Assembly: GCA_002633025.1 (NCBI GenBank)
Contig: NMRB01000940.1
Location: 146,286 to 210,285 of the forward strand
Direction of reading: 5' to 3'
DNA: 64,000 bases
DNA from: Notospermus geniculatus
Taxonomy: Eukaryota; Nemertea; Pilidiophora; Heteronemertea; Lineidae
This document shows, piece by piece, positions 53,187 to 63,771 of this stretch. The notes beneath the pieces were generated by a model, which ran no database searches, was not told the origin of the DNA, and saw nothing but the letters and a program-made list of their open reading frames with translations. The position numbers were made by a program, and so were the translations under genes. Position 1 is the stretch's first letter. The number at the start of each line of letters is the position of its first letter.

Positions 53187-53935
53187 NAAGCTTTCAAATT
53201 GAACACTTGTCCCTCTGATAAACCTTTCTGTAAATTGTGTATAATTATAAATTGCAACGCTTCCGGTTGTACTCCGAGGATTTTGATTGCCTTATTCACC
53301 TCTTGGATAAAATGAATGTAGGCAAATCTGCCTTTCTTCTGGCAGTTTTTAAACGTTACTGAATTATTACGTAACATTGTGTAGACTAGTTTACCACCTT
53401 CCAACTTCACGACAGTGTAATATATGGCAATTGTGAGTAAAGAGGAATCGTTGGCTTCAACATATGTAAATGCAAATTTGCTCATATCAATAAAGTGCAT
53501 GAACAGTAATAACTCTTTCTGAAAGTTTCTGTTATTGAGTTTATTACACTCAACGTACCTCAAGAACATGCCGCGCACTTCAGTGGGAAGCTCTAAACGT
53601 CCGATGAACTTTCCCTTGCAAAAGTCGTAGAGTTTAACAACACCAGTCAGTAGGCATCCTTTAGCGGATTGTTTGTACGTGAACATAAAACTGTAATTGG
53701 AAACCGATATAGCGAACAGCATTGGCTTTTTTAGATAGAACTTATGGTTGTAAAGCAAACGATTGCTTTTCCTATCGGCTAAGCCATAGACAATACTTTT
53801 CGTCCAAGGCACTTGCCTTTCTTCATAAAGGACCGTTACCAGAGGGCGGGTTTGATGAAAAATTGCAGTGAGAGGAAAATGTTTATCGACTGTCAGAGGT
53901 GGCAGAAAAGGAACTGTCTGACCTAAGTGGTACTT
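53183..53935 (-). CDS. Unrecognised beta-rich protein, family member U3 (partial)
   Basis: The frame is open from beyond a weak acceptor at about 53936 (CAATCTTCTGAG before AAGTACCAC) to 53183, where an N (53187) and the Penelope-like remnant cut it off, so the C-terminus is missing. It starts KYHLGQTVPFLPPLTVDKHF, parallel to the GRLPFIPPFTVEDHNIW start of U2. It then continues LVTVLYEERQVPWTKSIVYG, MLFAISVSNYSFMFTY, LLTGVVKLYDFCKGKFIGRL and ELLLFMHFIDMSKFAFTY. No known domain is recognised. The shared start motif and strand spacing make U2 and U3 likely paralogues; U1 is more distant. Confidence 0.55.
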   Translation of the reverse strand, partial: KYHLGQTVPFLPPLTVDKHFPLTAIFHQTRPLVTVLYEERQVPWTKSIVYGLADRKSNRLLYNHKFYLKKPMLFAISVSNYSFMFTYKQSAKGCLLTGVVKLYDFCKGKFIGRLELPTEVRGMFLRYVECNKLNNRNFQKELLLFMHFIDMSKFAFTYVEANDSSLLTIAIYYTVVKLEGGKLVYTMLRNNSVTFKNCQKKGRFAYIHFIQEVNKAIKILGVQPEALQFIIIHNLQKGLSEGQVFNLKAX

Positions 53936-53989
53936 CTCAGAAGATTGTGTCTGTGTGTGACGTGTTTATTAAGAAAATAAGCCCACTTG

Positions 53990-54835
53990 CCAATATCGCT
54001 GTTCTGCAATTCTCTAGGTTGCAGAGATACATGTAGTACGTCGAAAATCTAAGTCGCAGGAAACAGTACCGGATCAAATGGTGAAAAATATTTTTCGCTG
54101 ACTATGGTCAAAACGATTGTGAGTCAGAGGAACGCATTATTGTGTACATGTAGCTACAATTGTAGTCTGCAACTGTGATGTTATTACTTTATTCGAATGG
54201 TCATATCGCTTGGCGTGCTGCTTGCTTAATGTTGATGTTAGGTCGACCTTGCGATGGCGCAGAACAGGCGCCGACTGACTTTTCCGGATGACTTTCTGTC
54301 TGAGGCACAACAGCGTGGAACAAATCAGTCGCCGATATGGTGTGACATGACTGCAGTGTTGCGTCTCGCCTGCGACGATCGGGATCAGTCGCCGATCCAA
54401 AAGATCACGAATTGCAAGAGTTGAACATTTTCAACTTCTGCGCCACGACGAATCATGATTCCGATGGGCGTAATCCAGTCGCAGTCGACCTGACTTGAGT
54501 TACGACGTCGTGCGATTATCCAAAAGTACATGTAGGTCTATTTTAGTTAACCAAACAGTGATCAGCATTTTCATCCCCTGCATGGGCGCTGCCATCTTGA
54601 AAAAGTCACGACTGCCAGAACTTTGCGATGCTGCAGTCGCAGGTGACCTGAACGCGGTTACGATTACCTGCGCGCAGATGCTGCCTGTTTCCACGATCAT
54701 CGTACACATTTTTCGTTTTTGAGACCTGACCATGAGTGCGACACCAGATGCCGACTGTTCCGTCGCAGCGCAGGCAATCGTAGTGCGACCTGACATCAGC
54801 AGAACGTGTGTTAGGCCTCGTCAATAAAATTGTAT
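53990..54835. other. Spacer with small repeats, no recognised gene
   Basis: GTCGCCGAT, GCGACCTGAC and GATCGTC-type words recur, resembling the region around 19105-19170 (GACCCGACATCAGCAAATTG). Probably remnants of a TIR element; no gene is supported. Confidence 0.4.
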
Positions 54836-54850
54836 GTCTCAATATCTTAC

Positions 54851-55073
54851 CTTTATCTGAAACATCATGGCCCCAGGATACTGGAATGCCTCTTTCTTTT
54901 CCATGCAGGAACCCTTCTTCTTACTTGTCTGGCAGATGTAATTTGTTTGTTCTGGCAGGACGTCGAACGTTGAACACTTTAGCCGAAGACATATGACAGA
55001 GCACGTCAACAGTGAAACCACTTGTTGATAGTCCAAATCAGGTTTTAAAATACCCCATTCTAGTACAAGCCTA
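54851..55073 (-). CDS. PAN/apple domain exon
   Basis: Donor GTAAGA at 54845-54850 after ATGTTTCAGATAAAG; probable acceptor AGAATTTCAG at 55074-55083. The product runs LVLEWGILKPDLDYQQVVSL, then LTCSVICLRLKCSTFDVL, NYICQTSKKKGSCMEKK and GAMMFQIK. The C-x3-C-x4-C, then YIC and GSC spacing and the terminal MFQxK match the PAN exon at 20544-20776, and both leave in phase 0. The domain is an extracellular disulfide-braced contact module. The exon start is less certain than its end, because the entry phase (2) differs from the other PAN exon (1). Which downstream exons it joins is unknown; the unrecognised U3 frame and a CACTA element lie between it and the kringle exons. Confidence 0.65.
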
Positions 55074-55184
55074 CTGAAATTCTTATTGTGGTAACGCCCG
55101 GCCATTTTCATTGTTGATGTTAAATATGACAAACCTGGCGGCGACATACAATACTAATAACGGGTTTTCTAAGGTGAAACACAT

Positions 55185-55305
55185 ACCGTAGGCCGTATTT
55201 TATGTCCACCTTAAATCTATTGTTCTCGATGGTTTTACAATAGACTTAAGGTCAACCTTAACGCTAAGGAACGTTCTAAAAGACGACCCATAGCCTCGTA
55301 CCGGA
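55185..55305. mobile_element. Hairpin MITE of the GGCCGTATTTTA family, copy 1
   Basis: GGCCGTATTTTATGTCCACC at one end and CTAAGGAACGTTCTAAAAGA, then a GACCCATAGCC end, at the other; the arms pair through CCTTAAATCTATTGT/ACAATAGACTTAAGG. The family also occurs at 63118-63241 and 63335-63450. Confidence 0.55.
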
Positions 55306-56358
55306 CTCGAAAGCATGGACCCTCGCATTAGGCATCAATCTCCAGCACTCATATCAGGGCCAGCATGCCTTAACGACAAAATCCCCCCCCCCCATCTTTA
55401 AAAAAATATGGTTCAAAGACATATACATGTATTAAAAATAATATATCACGACTTCATTGTTTACATTCAATGTTTGTAAACATGGATGTTTACATTATGT
55501 TATTTTGGACTTTTGGGATATGCCAAACCACCAAAATGAATACTTTTGGAATCAACAGAATTTCTAGAGGGGCATGCCACCAACAATTTACTCATAAGAC
55601 AAAGAAAGCTTGGACATAAACAAACAAAATGTAAATAAACAATGAATTTCGTGGCCCGCGAAAATACCCGTGATACATTATCTTTAAAGAAGCGTCCCTC
55701 AGCACCCTGCGAGTAGTCCAAGCAATCGATATACTCGCACCAAACACGAACAAAAGGTTGGTTCAGGTGTGATAGAATCTAATGTCCCGTCTTTCTGATG
55801 TCCCCGTTGAAGGCTTCTAAATCCTGGCGGCGACAGGGTTCAAGAGGTGACCTCGGGCTTGGCACTTACTATTTGGTTGTGGATAAAGAAAACTCCCATG
55901 GTGATGACCTAATTTTGGCAAGATGGCTGCTAGCGAAGCTTGTCTATACCGACATTCTCAACTTAGTCCTCAAAACCATACCAGATTTCGGTGTTTGACG
56001 GAATGACCCGAAGTCTTACGAATGCTACACCGAATGCACATGTGCAAGTAGCCTACTGAACTTGTCCAGGAATGGTCGGTCCCCTTCGTTGAGTGCTTTC
56101 TGGCAACGTTCAGTGAACGTGATGTGGTGTTGCAAAATGACTGAACATTCTCGCTAATGTCTTCTGAACGATCAGCAAGACAGTTCATGGGACTTTAGCT
56201 GAATGTTCAGCGATACCTAGGGACATGAAATGCAGGGTCAGTCGTCGCCGGCTGGCTCCATTCGTAGTAGAGGCCTAGTGGTGGCCTTTCCTAACCATAT
56301 CACTATTTGCTGCCTTAGCTGCTTGTCTAGATTTGACACAATCACCTGTTAGCGTTGT
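55306..56358. other. Spacer without recognised gene
   Basis: AT-rich, with a C run at 55383-55392. Open frames below 75 codons without recognisable motifs. Confidence 0.45.
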
Positions 56359-57592
56359 TTAAAGGGACTCTAGAGGGAACCGGCTATTAGGCTACTATGA
56401 GTACCATTTAGCTTCAACCAGCTGGCGCCACTGGTCAAGCACGTCCAGGGCAGAATCGCGGGAAATTCTATAAATAGCTTTGGGGAACCCATGATGATGT
56501 CACGTCAGCCATGGAATTCCGAACGTTAAAAATAGATACACCTCATGGAAAGCTCCACGGTCTGGCGGAACAAACTACTATTATGCAATTAGATTTAGAA
56601 TAATTATCCTATTACATGTACCTCAGAATACTCAGAGGTTTATTGTACACAGTGGTTTGCACAGTTGGGGCATTATCTTGGGGTCGGACTTGAGCCAAAG
56701 GAAAGCTGAAGTTGACTTTTCTCAATGCTTCGAGCATAGGGCCAAGTCTAACGTTTATGAAACTCTGAGTGCCAAATAGATTGTACAGGAATGTAATCAG
56801 GGGTTTGAGAGAAATTGACTAACTGGAAATATAGAAGTCTTGGTCAGATTTGTGCATTTGAAGATGTGTATATTAATATAGCGCCCGTCGAATCAGAAGC
56901 ACTGCACTGTACACTTCATTAACCGAGTTCTCGGGGGAAACTTGATGATAAAGCTTTGTTTTTTCAGGACACTTTGTATTCTTGAAGGGCTGAATATGGG
57001 GCATCGGTTTCGGAGGGGTGTTCATTGGCGGGAATTTGGGCAACACCATAGAACGGCATCATTTGCACCGAACCATGCCCAGTCCATGCAGACTGAACAC
57101 CGTACAAAGGAAATTCAACATCACACTAGTTATGCTCAGTATACATGGTAGACATGAATACCCTCTGTTCAGACACACATAAAAACACCACAAAGGTCCA
57201 ATTACATGTACCTTGCCATTCAACCATGCAATGACAAGGTTTAATTCCTTATTATAAACATCGCTAAATCGCCAGCACTACTGGCACACTTCCCAATTGA
57301 TATTATGTAATGTTAAGAGATTTGCTGTGATTGACCTTTTCTGAGCTCCTCATAACTTGTGTCTATTTTTAACGCTGGGAATTCCATGGCTGACGTGATC
57401 ATGTCTTCCCCAGCGCTATTTATAGAATTTCCCGCGATTCTGCCTTGTACCTGCGCATGCGTACTTATACTTTCATATTCGCGCCATCTATCGACAAATT
57501 TATAAACTATTATTGCGACCTGCCACCTATGATTGAGATATTGAACTGACGAATATCCGTGGTATCCGTGAGTTCCCTCTAGAGTCCCTTTA
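56359..57592. mobile_element. Long-TIR element with TTTAAAGGGACTCTAGAGGG ends
   Basis: AAAGGGACTCTAGAGGGAAC at the left is mirrored by GTTCCCTCTAGAGTCCCTTT at the right. Deeper arm sequence also pairs: GCAGAATCGCGGGAAATTCT with AGAATTTCCCGCGATTCTGC, and CAGCCATGGAATTCC with GGAATTCCATGGCTG. The arms are about 190 bp and the 800-bp interior has no recognised transposase. Confidence 0.7.
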
Positions 57593-58484
57593 AGTCATTT
57601 CGCAGTTAATGGCTGAATGTCTGCAGATCAATATTGATGAAGCTGTGTAAGAGACAAGAAAGAGTCTAAGTATCATCACATCTTCATGAACATGATGAAA
57701 GGAGACACAGATTTTGAACATCTTGTTGGTGCAATGAACTGGAATCAAAACAAATGCAGTAGCCGACTTCTCTCCACAGTCGTCGAATTCACTTCCAGTG
57801 AAGTCCCCTGTTGTCGATGAGATGGTCGTGGACGAACTGGCTAGATTGGACTCTCTGCCCAGTGTGAATGGTGGTATACAGTGCTTTCGTTATTGTTTGC
57901 ATCTCTTCAAAAATTCTTATTAAAAAATTGATATTGAAAATCGAATGTGCTTTCATTGTGACTCAGTGCTCTATTGGAGTTGTACCTGCCTTCTATTCTA
58001 TGGCACGCCGAATATCCAGCTTCAACAAAAACCCAGTATTGTTCTATGATTTATGCTTCAGAAACCACAATGCTCATCCATTTTGGGATTTCAGTGCAGG
58101 AATATCATTACATTTTGAGTAATGTGTTTCACTGATTAGTATAAATAAAAATTGCAAGACAAGAAGAAAACAAGAGGACCATTGGCCTGGCGGTCAGCTG
58201 ATGAACTAAGGCCTGATATTCTGATGTTCTCAGGCCTCGGGTTTCCTTTGGTAAAAGGGGTACCGCAGTATTAGAGGAAGGGTAGTGGGTGATGTCAAAT
58301 TTTATGAACAAATTTGCATGATTCGATTGGAGAAGTTTGTCCATTATGCGATTCTAAATGAACAAGAGACATTTTAAATGTCATATGGTTCCCGACATGC
58401 CCGATGTACATGCACATATAAATGAAAGACACCAGGAGGATACACTGGTAGAGATCAGGATACGTTGATTGATAAATTACAATA
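57593..58484. other. Spacer without recognised gene
   Basis: An 84-codon plus-strand frame (57868-58122) has no recognisable motif and no supporting signal. No repeat recognised. Confidence 0.4.
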
Positions 58485-58756
58485 GGGAGTTTGAGATCAA
58501 TAGGGACTTTCAGCAAGGCCCCGTATCGTCGACCCGTATCACGTATGACGTATGACATTGATTGAAAATGCATTAGCTCGATACGTAATACGTTACACGG
58601 ATCGACGATACGGAGCCTTGCTGAAAGTCCCTTATGACTTATCACGGATCCGTATACGTATACGGATACAATTCTGTACAACGAGGACAGATTTTGTGTA
58701 CATTTCTATCCGTATACGTATAAGGATCCGTGATAAGTCGCTAATCTCAAACTCCC
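58485..58756. mobile_element. MITE of the 44250 family with a nested MITE
   Basis: GGGAGTTTGAGATCA at the left and the complementary CTAATCTCAAACTCCC at the right define the outer element. After its first 17 bases a 129-bp element with GGGACTTTCAGCAAGGC ends (58503-58631) has inserted; its interior is built of GTATCACGTATGACGTA-type words. After it the outer element resumes with TGACTTATCACGGATCC. Confidence 0.7.
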
Positions 58757-59021
58757 TACTGAATCCCATCGAACTTATAATATCATCAAAATAACTCATC
58801 ACATGATGAGATATTTCATAATATCTTTGATATACCAATATCACTATGACCCCAACATCTGAGATCAAAAGTCATCTGCCCATTTGATTCATATGGTCTA
58901 TAAACATTGGTGTAGAGAACATGATCCCACGCCTCCAACTTAATAACAGGATGAGATATTTGAAACTACATGTACATGTATCAAATTTCATGTATCGACA
59001 TCACCAGAACCCCAACATATT

Positions 59022-60755
59022 TTTTCAGCGACAATAAACGCCACGAAGAAAATCTCTGATGACTTTGGTACGATATAAAAATGGTGCCCGTCGTGTCAGG
59101 CGCTAGCGCGAAATGTCACCCCTCGAAAGTAACATTGCCCTCGGCTGGCGCCTCTGCCAACATGGCTTTCTCGGGGCGACATTTTGCTCCTCCGCCCCAA
59201 TCTCCAACGCAGAGGTCAGACGGTTACACCTTACTGACTCTGCATTCAAACGTCAGTCCCCGTACTTCTTTTCGCGTAGGAATGACGTCATTTAAGATGG
59301 CTGCCCCCTTGTTGCACGTGGTTATGTTTACACTCACAAAACCATGTGATCAAATTCGACAAAGCTGATTGGTCCATCGATTTGGTTGCTTCTAAAATAG
59401 AAACTATTTCTGCCGGAACGACCGAACCGAATCACAGCCGTACGTGTAATCCGCCGCAAAATAGTGCAACACAAAATAACGAACAAATGTTTAAAAATCA
59501 TGGTGTGTTTGGTGTTTTGGTACACTTCTAAACTTGACAGTACGATTATGATTTTATTAGGGTGAAAAACTAGCTGTACATGTAGATCAGTTTTTATTCA
59601 TTCTGCTCATTCCGAGCAGAAGTGATGAGGGCGTTTGAAGCCAGTGGTACAAGTGGAGCAAACCGAAAACGCGGAACGCCGTACCACTGGGCTAGCGAGT
59701 TTGCCTCCGCCCTCCACTCCGGGTGTAATTTTTATAATATCAAACTTGAAAAATTTATACCACCATGACCTCAACCTCTGATATGAAACAAGATCAACCC
59801 ACTTGATTCCTAGTGTCTATGAACATAGGCATAGAAGTTCATGCCTCTAACTCCATCAGAAGATGATATATTTGAAAAAAATCAAATTTGATATATCAAT
59901 ATCACCATGATCCCAACATCTGAAATCTAAACTGATCAGCCTATTTGATTCCTACATGTAGGTCCTGTAAACATGGGTGTTGGACTTGATCACGTGCTTT
60001 TAACTCAATCACATGACAAGTAAGCAGGGAGTGCACTTTCCATTTCTAGTTCTTGACCTGACCTCTAATCATCAAGATTTTGGGCTTTGTTTCATCAAAA
60101 TATGTTGAGCGGTTGCCGAGATATTTGAGAATATCAACATTTTGATAATTTGAGAATTTCCTGTTTTTAAGGACAAATTGATGCCATTAGATAAAGCTAC
60201 CCTCAGAATATGGACTTACAAAATTCTGGAGGTCTTTGCCTTAACTGGGCATCAATATTGCCTATTCATATTTTCAAAAATAGATCTATTTTTGCTATTT
60301 TTCAAAGTATCAAAATCCTCATATTTTGAAAAACATGCTTAATTTCTAACCAGTTTTGGCTAAACGTTCCAAAACTTCATACTTCTTGGTTTTTAGGTGA
60401 GCCCCGTCTACTGACATCAAAATTTTGTGAAAAATTGAAAAATCTCAAATTATCGAAATTTTGATAATCTCAAATATCTCAGCAACCGCTCAACTGATTT
60501 TGATGAAACAAAGTCCATGATCCTTAGAAGGTTCCACTCTATCAAACCTGCAAAAAAGTCACAAAAAATTACATGATAAAAATGTTGATTTTTAGGATTT
60601 TTTCTTATGGTCTATTACATAATTACGATATTTCCAAATTTCCAAACTTTTGATGCAGAAATATGACCAACAAGATGTACTTTCATATGGAACAAACCGT
60701 GTTAAAACTGGCTCAGAAGTATTTGAAACATTCAAAGTATCAGGTGTAGATNATC
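59022..60755. repeat. Long repeat, copy 1 (with ~500-bp insertion)
   Basis: From GACAATAAACGCCACGAAGA to the AACATTCAAAGTATC region this matches 61394-62595 closely. Copy 1 is interrupted at about 59200-59695 by sequence absent from copy 2. It contains ATCAAATTTGATATATCAAT words shared with pearl-like element D, and AAAATTGAAAAATCTCAAAT-type AT-rich sequence. It is a non-coding repeat of unknown class. Confidence 0.7.
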
Positions 60756-61129
60756 TTGGTAAACATTTGTGTGTCTGTCCTACATACTAGGCCTAGGCCA
60801 TTCAAAATACTGTCGATATGATATCCTGTGTTTTTGTTTGAATGGCACGAATGTACTGGCATACGGTACGCGGAAAAAATCCACCCAGAAAAAAATCCAT
60901 ATTTTGGTAAAGTAGGAAAAAAATCCCCCTGGAAAGAGTCCCCCATTTGGTAAAGTACATGGATAGGAAAAAAATCCCCGCATAGCATGCCACGAAATTG
61001 ATTCCGAACTGATTCGAAGTCTGTTTAATATTTGAGTGATATTGTGTTCTCAATTATTCTGTAAGGTGTCCATAACCATCTGCTGTCTTCACCAAATTGA
61101 TGATTTCGTGGAACTTCCCTCTGGCGGCC

Positions 61130-61345
61130 ATCTTTGAATCCAATATGGCGGACATGTGACGTCATTTTCGATGGCACCATTCGATTCGGCGACCCGGAAA
61201 ATGTGGGTGTAGGTCTTGGAATTATCCTTCTATCTATCATACATTTCGAGATATCAAATGAAATAGATATTTACATAGTCGTCATCTTGGAATCCAAAAT
61301 GGCGGCCATAGTCACCATCTTGGAATCCAAGATGGCAGCCATACC
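61130..61345. repeat. Cluster of GGCGGCCATCTTGGAATCC-type motifs
   Basis: CTTGGAATCCAAAATGGCGG, CATCTTGGAATCCAAGATGG and related words recur several times, as in the core repeats of elements A to C. They include the CCGCCATxTTG/CAAxATGGCGG motif in both orientations. Confidence 0.6.
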
Positions 61346-61393
61346 AGGGTATGTATCAAATTTCTGGTATCAACATCACCATAACCCCAACAT

Positions 61394-62595
61394 ATTTTTT
61401 CAGTGACAATAAACGCCACGAAGAAAATCTCTGATGACTTTCGGTACGATATAAAAATGGTGCCCGTCCTGTCAGGCGCTAGCGCGAAATGTCACCCCTC
61501 GAAAGTAACATTGCCCTCGGCTCGCGCCTCTGGCAACATGGCTTTCTCGGGGCGACCTTTTTCTCTTCCGCCCTCCACTCCGGGCATAATTTTTATATCA
61601 AACTTGACAAATTTATACCACCATGACCTCAACCTCCGATATGAAACATGATCAACCCACTTGATTCCTAGTGTCTATGAACATAGGTATAGAAGTTCAT
61701 GCCTCTAACTCCATCAGAAGATGATATATTTGAAAAAAAAATCAAATTTGATATATCAATATCACCATGACCCCAACATCTGAAATCTAAACTGATCAGC
61801 CTATTTGATTCCTACATGTAGGTCCTGTAAACATGGGTGTTGGACTTGATCACGTGGTTTTAACTCAATCACATGACAAGTAAGCAGGAAGTGCACTTTT
61901 CCATTTCCATTTCTGGTTCTTGACCTTGACCTGTAATCATCAAGATTTTGGGCTTTGTTTCATCAAAATATGTTGAGCGGTTGCCGAGATACCGGTATTT
62001 GAGAATATCAACATTTTGATAATTTGAGATTGTCCTGTTTTTAAGGAAAAATTGATGCCATTAGATAAAGCTATGGATTTACAAAATTCTGGAACTCTTT
62101 GCCTTAACTGGGCATAAATATTGCCTTTTTTCAAAAATAGATATATTTTTGCTATTTTTCATAGTATCAAAATCTTCATATTTTGAAAAACGTGCTCAAC
62201 TTCTAACCAGTTTTGGCTAAACGTTCCAAAACGTCATACTTCTTGGTTTTTAGGTGAGCCCTGTCTACTGACATCAAAATTTTGTGAAAAATTGAAAAAT
62301 CTCAAATTATCGAAATTTTGATAATCTCTCAGCAACCGCTCAACAGATTTTGATGAAACAAAGTCCATGATCCTTGGAAGGTTCCACTCTATCAAAACTG
62401 CAAAAAAAGTCACAAAAAATTACATGATAAAAATGTTGATTTTTAGGATTTTTTCTTAAGATCTATTACATAATTACGATATTTCCAAATTTCCAAACAT
62501 TTGATGCAGAAATATGACCAACAAGATGTACTTTCATATGGAACAAACCGTGTTAAAACTGGCCCAGAAGTATTTGAAACATTCAAAGTATCACG
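61394..62595. repeat. Long repeat, copy 2
   Basis: Uninterrupted copy of 59022-60755, in the same orientation. Confidence 0.75.
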
Positions 62596-62865
62596 TGTAG
62601 ATAAACTAATGTCCACGACTGTCTTCAAATTAATGTGTTTTATATGAATAGTAAAGAGTACGCCTTGTACGTCAGACAATACACAGAGCCGCTCTGCACT
62701 TTTGAAAATTACCGAGCTCCATTATGGAGCCTCATTAAAAGTACATTCACAAAATTTATGAGACGCAATATTCTCTTATCTCTCGTTGATAAAAAACGGA
62801 CCGAAAGCCATCTGAAACAAGTTGATGCAAAATTGTTCTAAATTACAAACTGAGGCAGATGTTGA

Positions 62866-63097
62866 TCAAAGTTCAGTCTTCAATGACGATTTCGGTTTCG
62901 GAGGTACTGCTGTCTCCACTAGAGGGCGTGCAATCAGAGGCTTGACGTCATGCCAGAAGCTCACGTATCTGTTTCTGTAGAATGCATTGACCCTCAGATC
63001 GAGTTGTCTGTTCTTGATGTCGAATTCGATGAAGTCTTCCTCTCCGACTTTGTACCGAGGCCACTGACGGGGGACCGGTGTGGGCTGGTTTGGATCA
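62866..63097 (-). CDS. Carboxylesterase/cholinesterase-like protein, last exon
   Basis: The exon follows the acceptor TCTTATCATTCAG and ends at a TGA stop (62866-62868). It reads DPNQPTPVPRQWPRYKVGEE, DFIEFDIKNRQLDLRVNAFY, then RNRYVSFWHDVKPLI and a short basic tail. The NPN-xP-xWPxY, FxEF and ...FWxxVxPxI order is the C-terminal end of type-B carboxylesterases (alpha/beta hydrolase fold). The split codon joins the upstream exon as FAKTG|DPN, exactly as in the family's WTNFAKTGxPN block. A hairpin MITE (63118-63241) ends about 20 bases from this acceptor. Confidence 0.9.
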
Positions 63098-63117
63098 CTG
63101 AATGATAAGATAGATAT

Positions 63118-63241
63118 GGGGTCGTATTTTAGAATGTTCCTTAACGTTAAGGTCGACCTTACGTCTGTTGTAAAACCATCGAGAACAATAGATTCAAGGT
63201 TGACCTTAATGTTAAGGAACGTTCTAATTAAAATACGGCCC
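63118..63241. mobile_element. Hairpin MITE of the GGCCGTATTTTA family, copy 2
   Basis: GGGTCGTATTTTAGAATGTT and AACGTTCTAATTAAAATACG end a hairpin that pairs through CCTTAACGTTAAGGTCGACC. It lies in the esterase intron next to the last acceptor. Confidence 0.7.
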
Positions 63242-63334
63242 ATAGCCTAAGTTGACAAGATGACAATTTGGTCACAAGAACAAGAGACTGTGTACATGGA
63301 GTACATGATCAAGTAATATTCGATCTGCAAATAT

Positions 63335-63450
63335 GGCCCGTATTCTAGAAGGCTCCTTAACTCTAAGGTCCACTTTAAGCTTTTGTATTCTGCCCTGCAA
63401 ACACTAGCTAAAGGTAAACCTTAGAGTTAAGAAAGCTTCTAACGGCCCAA
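63335..63450. mobile_element. Hairpin MITE related to the 63118 family
   Basis: GGCCCGTATTCTAGAAGGCT and CTTCTAACGGCCC, with AACTCTAAGGTCCACTTTA against AAACCTTAGAGTTAAG, form a hairpin of about 115 bp in the same intron. Confidence 0.6.
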
Positions 63451-63632
63451 AGTTTCACTCTGACACCAAAGCTAATACCCAAACTGCAGGAATGACACCT
63501 CAACTCAAGGCTCTGTGTGGGTGGACTGGTCGTGATGAAGCCTAACTTCACATTGCACACGACGGTCCGTAAACACCCCGTGGGTTTACCAGCAGCCAAT
63601 CGACGATATCAAATGATTCGGACGCCACTTAC

Positions 63633-63771
63633 CCGGTTTTCGCGAAGTTCGTCCAATAGGCGATCATAGCGTCAGAGAGTGCAAGTTCTCCTTCGTCTAA
63701 CTTTGCCTCATTCTCCTTGAGTGCGGCACCACCGAAAAGAAAGCCAAGTTCATCCCCGTGAACGGCGCCGT
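63633..63771 (-). CDS. Carboxylesterase/cholinesterase-like protein, penultimate exon
   Basis: Acceptor GGTTGGGGTAG at 63772-63782 and consensus donor GTAAGT at 63627-63632. The product reads GAVHGDELGFLFGGAALKEN, then LALSDAMIAYWTNFAKTG. It contains the GAVHGDExxFxFG block, whose His is the catalytic histidine of the Ser-Glu/Asp-His triad in this family, and the WTNFAKTG motif. Upstream exons with the GxSxG nucleophile lie beyond the window edge. The enzyme would hydrolyse carboxylic esters; the substrate cannot be inferred. Confidence 0.9.

Noticed and set aside
20544-55073. One giant gene joining both PAN exons, the kringles and the lectin exons
   Set aside because: The kringle exon at 34650 ends in a stop codon, and exon phases do not link directly, so a single gene is not supported without transcripts.
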